A stretch of 64,000 bases of DNA from Thunnus maccoyii (GCF_910596095.1 NC_056550.1:4216001-4280000); one strand, 5' to 3'. Shown: positions 39,145-51,597, numbered from the stretch's first letter. The notes: a model not told the origin generated them from the sequence alone. Made by a program: numbers and translations.

Positions 39145-41144
39145 CTCCAGCTGCCCTGCTTCGTCCCTCCCACTGAGCTATTTACAACCCATGAGCTCAC
39201 TGCTGTTAGTTCGCATGTGCCAGCGAGGTCAGGAATGCCCTGCAACTCATCAAAAGGCTAAAGACAGCTCATGGTCATACTCCTGGCTGTTTGAGTTTGT
39301 GTGCATGTGGCCATGTTCACACTGCTATCCTAATTGTGTTTTTTTCTCTCTTAATATATGATGTAGATACAGATTTCTAAAGTGTGTGAATATAAAAATG
39401 GTTAGCTTGTTGGCCATTTTTAATTCTGCAGAATAAGAATATCTGGGATGATAGTGAAAAGAGTTCATTCGTGTGAAATAACTGAAACTGAAACACTTTA
39501 TTGAAAGCAAAAAAACAAAACAAAACAAACAAACCCTCCAGCAAGTGTAAAAAAGGATTATGTGATACTGACATTTAACTGGATATCATTGTTTCCTTCC
39601 AAATTTGTGTTTGTGATTTTAAATATTTGATGGCTACCAAAACTCTGTTTGTTTTCAGTTTTCATCCTGAACAGATGGGATATAACATATATACAGTATA
39701 TATCATAACCTCTTTATATCCAGCGTCCACTGTAATAGGCAGTTCAGGTTCAGGTTTAAGCCAATAAAATTGTACTTTTTAAGATTTGACTTCTGCATAG
39801 TTACTAAGTAGACTCTAACCAACGTTAACCAACATTAAATGTCAAGTTTTGTGTTACTGGATTAAAAAAAAGAATGTACATCCCAATGGAAATTAGAATA
39901 ACATAAAACAAAACAGAAGACTGAGAACAATATTATTCTGATGGTTAATGAAGAAAGGACAGCTGATTTTTTCTTGCAACAAAGAGTTATTTTAGATGAT
40001 ATCAAGATAATCTTCAAATTATCAAGTTATTATAATATTTTACTTTTAGTTACAGAGGTTCTTAAGCTAAATGTACATTCTCTACTTGGATTTGGAGAAC
40101 AAGGAGGAACATTCTGTCAAGACTGAGATAATTTTGTAAATGTGGACATTAGATAAATAGTTCCTGAAAATGGTAACAATGTATGACATGAGTCATTGAA
40201 TTTAGGGTAAGACAATGACATGCATGTACGGGGACAAAATGGCTAATGAGAATAAAATAGTAGGCCTACAAATGTATGTAGTAAACACTTGGAGGGTCTA
40301 AAGAAAGATTGTAAAGTTTATAATAACATTTAATTCTATACCATCTCAATGACAGTGTCCATTGATGTTGACATAAAAGGTTTAATTTAGCCTGTATGGA
40401 AGTCCATTTCTACCAGGAAAAGGGAAAAAATAAATGTTTTGCATGATAAAAATAAATATATACTTCTGTTGAGTCAAAATTACGGGTTAGTTAGTGAAAA
40501 ATTTTGTATTTCATTTTTACCGTGCAGAACTTTTCATCCAGGTAGACATTATGTTGCCTCTAAAGCTCAATAATTACTGCAAAACATTATATATTTTGTT
40601 TATTTAAAACATCTTGTCATATCTTATTTATTTAAAACAAGAAATAACAGACACATAGTGGTTTTATGGGTTGGATGGTACGCAGATGTTGTTACTTTTG
40701 GACACAGCCAGGCGCTATTTCCTTGTTTGTGCTATGCTAAGCTAACCCAGCTGTTGGTGGTAGCTTCATATTTAGCCTACAGACACGAGAGTGGTATCAA
40801 CTTCCTATCTAATTGTCAGCAGGAAAGTGAATAAGCATATTTCCCAAAATGGCAAACTATTCATTTACAGAATATATGCTGAAACTATAGTATGTCGGAG
40901 CTGCCATGACAAATGTTGTCATCCAAGCTAGTATTAGTTTGGACAACAAGACAAAAAAACTGAAATTCACTTTATTGCTGATGAGATGCCATTAATTGAA
41001 AAGTTTTACTTATCTAAAATATGTTCAAATCAAGTTGAAAGTGTAGGTATTAGAACAGATGTGTGGTCTTCTGCTGCTGTTACAGCTCACACACATTTTC
41101 ATTATGTATGTGTTATATGCTCTATTTACATTTTTCTCTGAACA
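39145..41144. other. intergenic, no gene recognised
   Basis: AT-rich sequence without repeats or domains that I can name. Confidence 0.45.
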
Positions 41145-41286
41145 GATGCAAACTGAAATGCAAAAATCAGACCTGAGCAGCTGTTCAGAAATGAGCCTGC
41201 AGACCAGCAGTGTGAGCGAAGCCTCTCTTGTCTCAGGTTACAAGGCTTCATCACTGGTTCTTCGAGGGATGAGCTCAGTGCACTAA
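41145..41286 (+). other. candidate orphan exon, Ser-rich, ends in a stop
   Basis: A good acceptor (TTTTTCTCTGAACAG) is followed by 46 open codons beginning MQTEMQKSDLSSCSEMSLQT and ending LVLRGMSSVH and TAA. It looks like a C-terminal coding exon, but I found no upstream exon on the plus strand and do not recognise the sequence. It may be a chance frame. Confidence 0.22.
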
Positions 41287-42710
41287 CATCCCCTAGAGAG
41301 TCTGTCTGCGTGTGTGTGTGTGTGTGTGCATGTGTGTGTGTGTGAGGACAGTGTGCTAACATTACAAGGTGCCTGTGTCATATCTATTTGTGGCTGCCTA
41401 GGCGTCATACCGTAAACCTGCCTCCACATCATTGGCTCAAACTGTGATGTAGCTCGCATGTGATTGGCTCATTGTGGTTTTTGCCACCTCTGCTTGTCAC
41501 AGTGTGTTGAGGCAAAATAGACAAATTTATATCAATCTATCTATTGTTTCTATATATTTTTGTTTAATCAATTAAACATTTTGTCAACAGTGTTGGTGTG
41601 GATGAATTCAATGTAACCTAATACAACTGCTAAGCATTTAATATTACTAATGTAAAATGTGTTTAGTTTTTGTTGACAGGGTCACAGAGGTGTTGTCACT
41701 TTTATGGCTTTGTGTTTTAGTTGTACTGGAATGTGATATCTGTTTATGGTCATGATGTGGATACAAAGATTTTGACTAAAGTGGGACAGATTAAGACATC
41801 ATCAGACTGAAGAAAAGACAGATAGTCAGCTTTGAGTCATAAAGAGGGCTACCGCAAAAATAAGGAAGTGTGTCAGTGAACCAAGGGATGCCAGGAACAG
41901 AAATAGAAAGGGAGGTTCAAGATGGCTGCCTTTTCCTCAGCTATAAATTACTGGACTATTATTACACCACCCAGTCTGGTCAGTATTTATGGTTGTATGA
42001 GACCATCCTGCTTAAGACTCCCCATGGTTATATCTGGGTTATGTGTGTGTATGTGCATGTGCAAAGAGATGGACAAGAAAACAAATGACTTCATTAAGAA
42101 ATTTTTTTTAAACAAAATAGGTATCTATAAGTAAGCTATGTTTTCAACATTAATCACTTTAGATGTAGCCTTTAAAACAATATTTCAAAATAAAAATGTA
42201 CAATTTATGTATTTGAATTATGTCTTCAAATGATTTCATACAACAACAACAAAGATATTACCCAGCAAAAGAAAAACAATAACAAAAACAAAGACACTTT
42301 TTCATTACTGATCCACTTCTCCACACCTCAACCCGAAACTCTGATAACATTATGCCTGATCATAAAAAATGTCATTTGACACAATAATTACAGTATGTTT
42401 ATATGTATATATATATGTCAATAACACTAAGCAATTCGACATAAGATTAAAGATCCCCTCTGGACATGTTTTAAGAAATATAAAAACACGAATAAGCTTG
42501 AAATAATAATCATGTTTTGTTCAGAAAAATTGTTCAGTTACCATGTTAAAAAAATCCTCAAAATTACATCTACTCCTTCATTCTCATTGAAAAATCCACA
42601 ATCAATGAATATACAAATATATTTTCATTTCAAAAAGTTTAACTGCTGCGCATAAGATGTCTCCTGCTTCACTATAAAGTCCAATCTCAGTGTCTAGCTA
42701 AATGACTAGC
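41287..42710. other. downstream flank of SRCR-Ig gene A, no gene recognised
   Basis: Includes the likely 3' UTR of gene A at its right end. About 42445-42670 resembles 56830-57070 (phrases 'agatcccctc..gacatgttttaag' and 'gtttaactg..ataagatgtctcct'), so it is a dispersed or duplicated segment. Confidence 0.45.
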
Positions 42711-43096
42711 TTAGCCTACATTTACATAGTCATCTTCATCATCACTGGTTTCTTCTTCATCATCTTCTTCCTCTTCGTTGTCCTCTACACCGTGACAGAA
42801 CTCCTCGGCATTTATGTAATTCACATCACTGTCCACGTCTTCATAATCACAACCTTCGTCCTCCACACTGTGACAGAACTCCTCGGCATTTATGTAATTC
42901 ACATCCCTGTCCACGTCTTCATAATCATGACCTTCGTCACTCTCTGGCTGCTCATAATCATCACTCTCCTCTTCCTCCACTCCGCATGCTTGCTCTTTGA
43001 GTTTCATTTTGGTGCTCACTGGCTCAACGTTCTCATAGTCTTCCTCCTCCTCCTCATCCTCATCATCGCCGTAATGGTTCTCAACACTGACAGCCA
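42711..43096 (-). CDS. gene A cytoplasmic tail exon
   Basis: Follows a TTTCCAG acceptor. It encodes 127 residues, very rich in Glu/Asp, with eight Tyr. Residues about 637-685 are two copies of a 26-residue module, encoded by the 78-bp tandem repeats 42781-42858 and 42859-42936. Ends DDYVNVG and TAA. Confidence 0.88.
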
Positions 43097-46000
43097 CTGG
43101 AAACCCGATCATTGGAACAAAAATGTGTCATGAATGTGAAATCAGTTTGTTAAAAGCACAAAATTCTTTGGATGAAAGTGTGTAGTGAAAACTGAGGAAT
43201 TGTGTATCCTGGTGAGCACAGACCTGGAGTCAGAGCGAGGGCTACGGGCTGTTTGGCTTGTCGTCTTCTCCTGCGGACCAGACAGACCACCAACAAGACC
43301 AGCAGGAGCAGCAGCAGACTCCCAGCGGCTACTGAAGACATCAACAGCAACAACGGCACTATAGGAGGAAAAAACATAGTCAAGGTTATGTTCGTTCTTC
43401 AAAACATACCTGATACTCTACAAGTATAATTTACTCCACAAGTAACTGCTGCAAGATTGTTTCACTGACAGAACTTCTACACTTTTTTATGAGAGTACTT
43501 TACTACTGTTTGGCTCACCTGCAGTTGTCTGTCAACATTCTCAGTCATCCAAATGCAGCTGGACTTGCTTTACATTCTTGAAAACCAATCATCTCTCATC
43601 CTAAAGACTTTTTCAGTTCTGACTGACTGGGGGGAGTCCCAGGCATTAACCCTCTTCAGGATTAACACATTGGGTCATTCACACAGTTGTATATGAATTG
43701 TTTTTGTTGGGTTTTTTTTTTTTTTTTGTAGAACTGAGTTTCATTGTGTGTGAACACACCTTAACAACAATACATAGGCCTACATTTAGAAAATTTTAAT
43801 GTAATGTAGTGTTTGGGTGCAATGAGGAAGCACTCAACCATTTAGAGATATTTTATATGGTATTTATTTGTTCTTTTTTCCGTCTTTCATGACTATACAA
43901 AACTGCATCCTCTGCATACACTTGCACTTTAGTTCCAGAACAGTCTGCAGGCAGGTCCTCTATACCAGTGGTTCTCAAACTTTTTCCTGTCAAGCACCCC
44001 TAAACTGACACAAAATAGACCATGGACCTCCATTTGATATTTTTTGTCCAAGGGTCCCCAATGTGATAGGATTTTTGCTTTTAGATGTTTTATTACAGAA
44101 AGTCTATAAAACCCTTGACCAAAATAGTCAGACATTCTGTCATTGTGTTACTTATAGATGGAATTACAGTGAAAATAAATTATTCCCTTTTTTGCTTGGG
44201 ACTCCCTGGAACCCTCTTAAGGACCCCTGGGGGTCCCCAGACCCCACTTTGAGAACCACTGCTCTATACAGACTGTAAACGGATTGTGTAAGAATAAGGT
44301 AAATTGGTGGATCCCAGTGTTGTACAGGAGGGACCATTTGGCCGCTGTTAATGAAATAATATTTAATCCAGGAAAGTGCTTCATTAACTTAACATCCAGT
44401 TTTTCCCTTTTTTTAAATTTCCATTTAAATAGCTTTTTAAGGTTAGAAAAATATCTTACTTCACTCTGTCTGACAGTATCGAATATATTGTGCCTCATCC
44501 TGTTTTATCTCTTCATTGAAACTATGTATGATGTTAACACTCCCAGTCCCCCGGCCATGGACCAGTGCCAGACCATCAAACATTTGCAACCAGGTCACAA
44601 GGAAATAATATTTTGGGGTTTTGGGGCAAAAAACAATGAAAAACAATTATGTAACATTACAGTCAAGTAAATTAAAGTCAGCCCTCAAAGGGCTTTACAA
44701 TCTGTACAGCACATAACACCCTCTATCCTAGGTTCAGTGAACATGGCACAGTCTGCGTTTTTTCTCATCACTACTCAACCATTCACCTAACAACAATAAC
44801 TGTCACCACCATCTTTACGCACGCAGCAGTTCATGAAATCAGTATAAAGCCAGTTGTTTGCTGAAAGGTCTATTTGTATTTTTTTTAAATTTAGTAAGTA
44901 AACACAATAGAATACAGACCACATAAGTTCAGTTTCTGTTTCTTGTTTAGTTTCGTTTTTATGCTCGCCCACGCTCTGTTTTGTGTGTTCCTGTTTCTCT
45001 GTGTGTGTGTGTCTCTATGCTGTTCTCTAATTTATATCGAGGCTTTTCGGTGTGGTGGGAGGATAAATAGAAGGAGATCATGCCTGAACCAAAACTTCGG
45101 TGGTTGATAATTACAGTATGTATGTGAACCCACAAACTTTATCTTCCAGTGTGCGTACTGAAAGGGTATGGAGAGTAATTAGCACCAGTGGGTCATATTT
45201 AGTTGTGTTTAAGTTAACAATATAAATAGGTTATGTGACTCTGGTACATTGGCAAATGTATCATTCAGCTATTGTTCATAAAATATATCAATGCATAGCT
45301 TAAATTCTACAGTCTACTTACATGTAATGATGACAATAATCGGTGCTGTCTCTGTTGAACTGAACTTCTGCCCAGACAGAGTGACTTCATACACACAGCT
45401 GTAGTTGCCCTGGTGTTCATACTCAGCCTCAGGGAAGTTAAAGGAGGCTGAGAGGTTGACTGCTGGCTTTGTGTAATTAACGTTGGAGCCAGAGAAGATG
45501 AGAGAGAAATGGCCTTCACGATAGATGGAGTTAATGGAGCAGGTGAAGACAAAGCTGGAACTCCTGGTGACCTCTGCACCCTCAGGACCCCAGACCAGCT
45601 TTCTGTTAGGAGATGTCAGGGAGATACTGGGCTGCTGCAGTCTCACTGGGTAGAAAAAAGGGTACACAGGATTTAAAAAATATACATTTTTTTAAAAATA
45701 TACATTTAAAAAAATATACATTTTTAAATCAGCAAAGATGAGATTTATTCTGAATTCTGGATATTCAAGCTAAATTATTCTAAAAAAAACATTTCACAAG
45801 ACAATCAATGCATTTTTCTAAAAATGAAAGAAAAATGAAGGTAAAAACAAAGAACCGAGGATAAGTGATGATACTATGATTTTCACTTGGAAGTGTGTGT
45901 AGCACTGGAATAATTATAGACTTTTTAGTTGATGATTATTATCATTCGATACACTGATTTGCTTTGAAAAACATAAATGTTAAATAAAATTAGCTTGCTT

Positions 46001-49000
46001 ATGTATTAATAAATATTGGCAAAACATCTTAAAATTATCATTTAAATGCCAATTAAGAATTTTACAATACTATTATTCTAATAAAATAATGAAAGGAGAA
46101 AAAATTGACAGAATTAATATTAAAAAAAAACATACTTTTGAACATATTCAGAGGGCTTTTATATTTTTCTTGCTGTTCCATTTACTAACATGCCTTCTTC
46201 TAATAATTATTAAGCAACCTGATCTGTTGTAATGTTTAGTTTTTTAAATAACTATGTGTTATAGGTATATAGCTGCTACCTTAGTGGCAGCTAATAGAGA
46301 TCCAAATAAAGAATAAGAATTTTCCTTTTTATTGCTTTTCATAGAGCTTGACTGCTTCCAAGTCTTCGTGCAGAGAGGTGAAAATGAGATCAGTCTTCTC
46401 ATTAAACTCAAAACAGTAAAAAAACAAATATAATTGTTGCCAAAATGCAGACAAAGACAATGCGATTTTGTGTGTGTGGTGTTTATGGACATTATTGTTC
46501 CATGTGCAACAGAAAGGGAGCCACTTATCAATGGAAAACAGTGAAATCTCTGGGGTCACCTCAGAAAACAAAGCAATGAAGAATAGCAATGAACCTTCTT
46601 GGAAACCATTTGACTGGTTATTTGTTTTCTATTTTGAAACTTAAGCGACATTCCAGTTGCAGTTTGACTTCTCACTTTATACTAAAACATGGCCGTTTCC
46701 TCTTGTTCTTTAGCTTTTTATATTCTTAATGACATGTCACTTAAGTTTTTCAGCAGCTACATAAAATATTTTGAAGGGAGATTTTAGGATTGTCTTCACT
46801 CTTACTAATACTAATTACTTCTAGTGCTGGTTATATAGTATTTTTGAGTTCTTTTAACTTTTTGAAACACAATTTTTAAACATGACAGCAAAAACAGTTG
46901 CATCACAATTTGTTTTGTTATGACGCTAATGCCTTTTATCTTGTGATGTTTTCAGACAGATTTGATGGTGTTGCTGCACTACTGTTGTGTGATTCTTGTT
47001 TTGTTTTATGAGTTAATGTATTGATTAATTTGCTTTTCTTACCAGTGATAGAGAGTCTGACAGAGTCACTTAGAGGGGAGTTGAAGTTTCGTCTTGAACC
47101 ACTTATCTCATACTGACACTGGTACGATCCCTCATTATCAAAGTTCACATTAGGTATGTTGAAGGTAGCAGAGTTGCTACTTGACAATTGGGTCATTCTG
47201 AATGACCCTGAGGTCTTCTTCAGAATGAATGTTCCACCTAAATGCTGAGTTGAGATTGAACAAGTGATGCCGACGTTCTGACCCCAGTTAACCTCACCAG
47301 CAGGATTCATGGAGATGCTGGGCTTTGGGAAGCTCACTGAAAAAGCAACACAATATTAAATGTGTTAAATGTGTTGCCTTTGAGCTGAGCTTTATATTCT
47401 GCACTCTTATTAAGTTGCTTGATTTCCATTGATTATATACACAAGTGAATAAAACATCAAGACTTAGATCTTACCAGTAACAGAGAGTGTGACAGAGTCA
47501 CTCAGGGGGGAGCTGAATGATTGACTTGAAATGCTTTTCTCATACTGACACTGGTACGATCCCTCATTATCAAAGTTCACATTAGGGATGTTGAAGGTTG
47601 CAGGGTTTCTACTTGATGTTTGAGTTTGTCTGTATGAACCTGAGGTCTTCTTCAGATTGAATGTTCCACCTGAAAGCTGAGTTGAGACTGAACAAGTGAT
47701 GCCGACGTTCTGACCCCAGCTAACCTCACCAGCAGGATTCATGGAGATGCTGGGCTTTGGGAGATCCACTGAAAAAAAAAGCACAGTAATCAATGTGAGT
47801 CACAGCATTCAGTGTTATATCATTGATTCACATTTGCTTTGCCTTTTATTTCAGAGCTCAGTGAGCATGTAGTGGTAAAGCAACCACCTGAGGCAACTAT
47901 TGTGGGCAGAATTTGACACACATCAACTATCAAATAATCACCAAGTCACAAGCTTTGTTTATCCAATCCTTAAATTGGATTCATGATAAATGATTAAAAA
48001 AATAATAAAAAAAACAACATATGTATAAGGCACTCCCGTCTCTTTTAGCTTTATTATATTTCAGCCTCTTAACAAGTTCTAACTGGGGGAGTCATGATCA
48101 TTTACTTGTTATATACAGTGACAATAAAAACATATAAAACGTAAATGTTCTGCATTGAAAATCCAACTTCAGTGAAACTAAACAAGTAGTACATGTACTT
48201 AAAGTAAGCAGTTAATTTTATCTACTTTATACACATTTAAGTAATTTATTCTTGTGGTTCCAAACTTAGGGGTCAGGCCCCTCCAATAGGTCATCATATA
48301 AATCTGAGGGGTCGAGGCATGATTAACGGGAGAGGAAAGAAGAAAAAACAAAGTTCCGCCACACAAATGATAATCTTTTCTCTCTTTTTTTTAAAAGGGG
48401 ACATATTACTACATACTATATTTATATTCTAGGGCTCTCTTGGAATATCTTTGCATGATTTACAGTTTAAAAAGGTCTTATACTGACCCTTTTTTGGAAG
48501 CATTTGTACATATTCTTCTTTATACTTTTTTTTACTGACCCTTTATGCAGCCCCTCACTTCAGCCTCTGTCTGAAACAGGCTGTTTTAGCTTCTGTCTCT
48601 CTCAATGAGCCCACTCTGTTCTGATTGGTTAGCTCCCCAAAACTGTGCCTTGACTGACTTCATGTGGCTCATGAGGTTATGCACATACTGCAGTAGTAGT
48701 AGGATTTCACTTTTTGTTCTTTACTTGAAATGGAAACTTATCAAATACATCCATACATGTTTGAGCTGGAAGGTGATTCCAAAATATGAGAGAGGACAAC
48801 GTAAACAACACATGAAAAGACCTTAGCAGTAACCTTAGCAACCAAGGCTACAGAACAGACAGCCATTTGTGGGCAAGTCTGACCTCATCATGAGGAGGAA
48901 GTAGAGGTAACTATGCAGACGAAGTGTTCAGGGCAGGTTGAAGCCCTGGCTTTTGACTTGCAGGGAGCATTTTTTACTTATGTTCACCTCAAGTTTTGGA

Positions 49001-51597
49001 ACTTTGACCATGTTTAACATAAACATCCGACAGCAGTACATAAATAACAGAAAATCACAAAAAGTATAATGTGTACCTTTGAACTTTTATCAAATGTTTA
49101 CTTTTTTATGAAATTTTCCTCTTTGAGTCTCAAACTGTTTATTACTTTAAATTTTGTTTATTATTTTTAATGAAATTGCAGCACTGGAGAAAATGTTCTT
49201 TGGGTGATACTTCAAAGATAGACTGTCAGTGGAGAATTCCTTTAACAGTGTCTCTTAACAGTAACAATATAAAACACTTTCTATATTGGTCCACTTTGGG
49301 GAACTGCTTGGTTTTCCCAAATGTCAGCTTAACATTGTGCAGACTTTATAAAAATCTTGTCAGTGTAGCTTTTCTGCTAAATTAGAAAAGAGTCATTTTG
49401 CAACTATGTGTCTCCTTGTATGTAACACTTTGAGATTAAAGTGATCAGTATTGTGTCACATGGCCCCTCAGACTGCCAATCAGTCTGTTTTTATATTATT
49501 ATAACATACAGTATATCATGTAAGTGATTAAAATGTTTTCTCACCTGAACAGACGACACCAGCGTCCTCACTGTGTTGACAGTTGTGTGTCCCAAATCCA
49601 CTGTGTCGACACTCAGTTAGAGACCTTTCACTGCCTGAACAGCTCACTTCATCAAGCCAGATTTTTCCTGTTCCTTCACCAAAGCGGGCTGATTGAGGGG
49701 CCTCCAGTGACGTCCCACAGCCCAGCTGCCTGCAAACCACCTTAGCATCATTTATGTCCCAGTTGTCATCACAGACTGTTCCCCAGGCGTTGTTGTGATA
49801 GATTTCAACTCTTCCAGAGCACCGAGTGGACCCAGGCCCAGCTAATCTGATCTGATCACCTAGGCACAGAACACAGAAGACAAACTAATAAAGGATAGAA
49901 CAAGTATCTCTTGTGTGTGTATCTTAAGAGCAGTTTTACCAAAACCATTATTATTGATTCTATTAAATGACAGCAAACATTATTAGCAGTAAAAAAAAGT
50001 GATACATGCAGATACATTATCAACACTAAACCAACCACTAGTAATATGAACCTGCACAAACGATTTCAATACATGATATTATATTATCCATTTCACAAGT
50101 AGGTTTTCTGAGACTTGTGGCAGAGTTTGGTGAATCTTGGAGGGAAACACTTGGAGGAGTCACTGTTACTTGGTTTTTATGTCAGAAGCCTTGAACCAGC
50201 AGGGCTTTGAAAAGAGGCTCTAATGAAAAGCAAGGCAAGGCAGCTTTATTTGTATAGCACATTCATACACTGGGACAAGTCAAAGTGCTTTACAGAGTAA
50301 TAGAAATACAGTAAAGGTAAAAGATTTACAATTGAAACGTGGAAATGCACATACAAGAGATACAAAAGATAAAATACTTAAAAAGTATAAAAGATAAAGT
50401 AAAAAAAGGTAAAGTATTTAAAAACCAGTGCAGTTCAAATCAAGTGAAATAGAAAGATCACCGTGTTTTGTTCTAACTCTTGAGACAGCCAGTAGGCCAG
50501 CCCCAGATGTGCGGAGGCTCATATGGCACAAGCATGTCAGAGATGAACAGTATTTGGGACCAGAGCCACAGATTTGTAGAGAAGTAGCAAAGGAGTTTCC
50601 TTATATAGTCCTGTTTGTGCTATCAGATGCTCTTTTCACACACACTCACATCTTGTGCTAAAGCCTTGATGCATGAAGAAAGCAGAAGAGAAGAAGAGGC
50701 CTGAGGTCTGGTTTGGTGGGAAAGGACAGAGGCAGGCTGTATGTACTACATACATGACTGAAAATATTTTGGTAGGAAACATTTTGCAAAAGTTGTCATT
50801 AATATTCCTGCTTGGTATCACTCAAACAGACTGTTGAAGAAACAAACTACTATCGTCACAACTGCCAGTAAGATATAATGCTTTTCACAGTTATCAAATG
50901 CTCGATCCACACTTACATCACAGTTTGATTAACAGTGGATTAAGAAACATTTCACACTTGCTACTCTGCTATTCAATGCGAAAAACATGCTGCAGAAAGT
51001 GGTTGCCAGCTGTTTTTCACTGCTGAATGGTGTTGACACACATCACAAGCCACACTGACTGGATGACACAACTGTTATAAATAAAGGTTTACAGTTATTA
51101 TAAATACTTTATTCAAAAGTTTCTCACCTGAACAAACGACACCAGCGTCCTCACTGTGTCCACAGTCGTGTGTCCCAAATCCACTGTGTCGACACTCAGT
51201 TAGAGACCATTCACTGCCTGAACAGCTCACATCATCAAGCCAGATTTTTCCTGTTCCTTGACCAAATTGGGCTGATTGAAGGGCCTCCAGTGATGTCCCA
51301 CAGCCCAGCTGCCAGCAAACCACCTTAGCATCATTTATGTCCCAGTTGTCATCACAGACTGTTCCCCAGGTATAGCTGTGATAGATTTCAACTCTTCCAG
51401 AGCACCGAGTGGACCCAGGCCCAGCTAATCTGATCTGATCACCTATAAGGCACAAAAGACGTAACACACAAAATTTTACAAATGAAGTAAACACTTAAAA
51501 AAGGATTTTATGCATCACACAGAGGAATGTACTGACCTGAAGCAGTTGAAGTTGAGGTGAGGAGAAGATAGACTATAGGAAAGAAAAAACACGACAT
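42711..51597 (-). CDS. SRCR-Ig type I membrane receptor (gene A), 8 coding exons, 707 aa
   Basis: Predicted leukocyte-type surface receptor. The exons are 51537-51597, 51128-51442, 49545-49859, 47475-47768, 47043-47336, 45322-45645, 43224-43358 and 42711-43096. All introns are phase 1 with GT/AG ends and the total is 2124 nt. Domains: signal peptide about 1-20; SRCR 21-125 and 126-230, each with eight Cys (group B pattern); Ig-like 231-328, 329-426 and 427-534; one transmembrane helix within 535-565 followed by RRRRR; acidic tail 580-707 with tyrosines at 588, 600, 627, 638, 647, 664, 673 and 703. Several of these fit pYxN, an SH2-adaptor (GRB2-like) pattern. CD5/CD6/WC1-type receptors have SRCR but no Ig domains, so the combination is unusual. 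Ligand unknown. The symmetric exons allow domain skipping. A partial paralogue follows at 58882. Confidence 0.88.
42781..42936. repeat. in-frame 78-bp tandem duplication in the tail
   Basis: Two copies (42781-42858 and 42859-42936) that differ at only a few bases. Each encodes a YEDVD(R/S)[12 protein letters not shown] module. Confidence 0.92.
43224..43358 (-). CDS. gene A transmembrane exon
   Basis: 45 codons. The hydrophobic span [14 protein letters not shown] is followed by a five-Arg stop-transfer. Acceptor CCTATAG, donor GTCTGT. Confidence 0.9.
43966..44261. mobile_element. 296-bp hAT-type non-autonomous element with perfect 8-bp target duplication
   Basis: Ends CAGTGGTTCTCAAA (left) and TTTGAGAACCACTG (right). 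It is flanked by CTCTATAC on both sides (43958-43965 and 44262-44269). Lies in an intron of gene A. Confidence 0.9.
45322..45645 (-). CDS. gene A Ig-like domain 3 exon (membrane-proximal)
   Basis: 108 codons starting [10 protein letters not shown], with Ig cysteines in FTCSINS and YSCVYEV. Homologous to the gene B exon 60736-61056. Confidence 0.9.
45646..47042 (-). other. gene A intron between Ig exons 2 and 3
   Basis: AT-rich with no domain. The open frames at 46259-46589 carry nothing recognisable and may be repeat-derived. Confidence 0.5.
47043..47336 (-). CDS. gene A Ig-like domain 2 exon
   Basis: 98 codons starting [10 protein letters not shown]. The conserved Cys residues are in ITCSIST and YQCQYE. 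About 80% identical to the neighbouring Ig1 exon. Confidence 0.92.
47475..47768 (-). CDS. gene A Ig-like domain 1 exon
   Basis: 98 codons starting [10 protein letters not shown]. Same length as Ig2 and clearly a duplicate of it. Acceptor TTTTTCAG, donor GTAAGA. Confidence 0.92.
48395..48990. repeat. dispersed repeat, copy 1
   Basis: In gene A intron 3. It matches 59878-60330 in the same orientation, including 'gagcccactctgttctgatt' and 'ccctttatgcagccc'. The pair could be copies of a mobile repeat or traces of the gene A/B duplication. Confidence 0.6.
49545..49859 (-). CDS. gene A SRCR domain 2 exon
   Basis: 105 codons encoding a full SRCR fold ([19 protein letters not shown] ... DAGVVCSG) with eight Cys. 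About 95% identical in DNA to the SRCR1 exon. Confidence 0.95.
50229..50297 (-). repeat. LINE2/SINE-type 3' tail, antisense
   Basis: 'aaggcagctttatttgtata' and 'caaagtgctttac' are the reverse complement of the common fish L2/SINE tail also seen at 31205-31282. Lies in gene A intron 2. Confidence 0.6.
51128..51442 (-). CDS. gene A SRCR domain 1 exon
   Basis: 105 codons with eight Cys. Begins with [10 protein letters not shown] after a TTATAG acceptor. Donor GTGAGA. Confidence 0.95.
51537..51597 (-). CDS. gene A start codon and signal peptide exon
   Basis: ATG at 51597, hydrophobic [13 protein letters not shown] then STSTAS. It ends one base into a Gly codon at a GTCAGT donor and joins in frame to SRCR1. 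Confidence 0.85.

Noticed and set aside
42702-43133. Plus-strand hydrophobic 143-codon frame that looks like a membrane protein
   Set aside because: Antisense of the acidic tail exon. GAA/GAT-rich coding gives Phe/Ile/Leu on the opposite strand.
46259-46589. Two overlapping minus-strand frames of 86-90 codons between Ig exons
   Set aside because: No Ig motif or splice sites in phase 1. Probably repeat-derived intron sequence.
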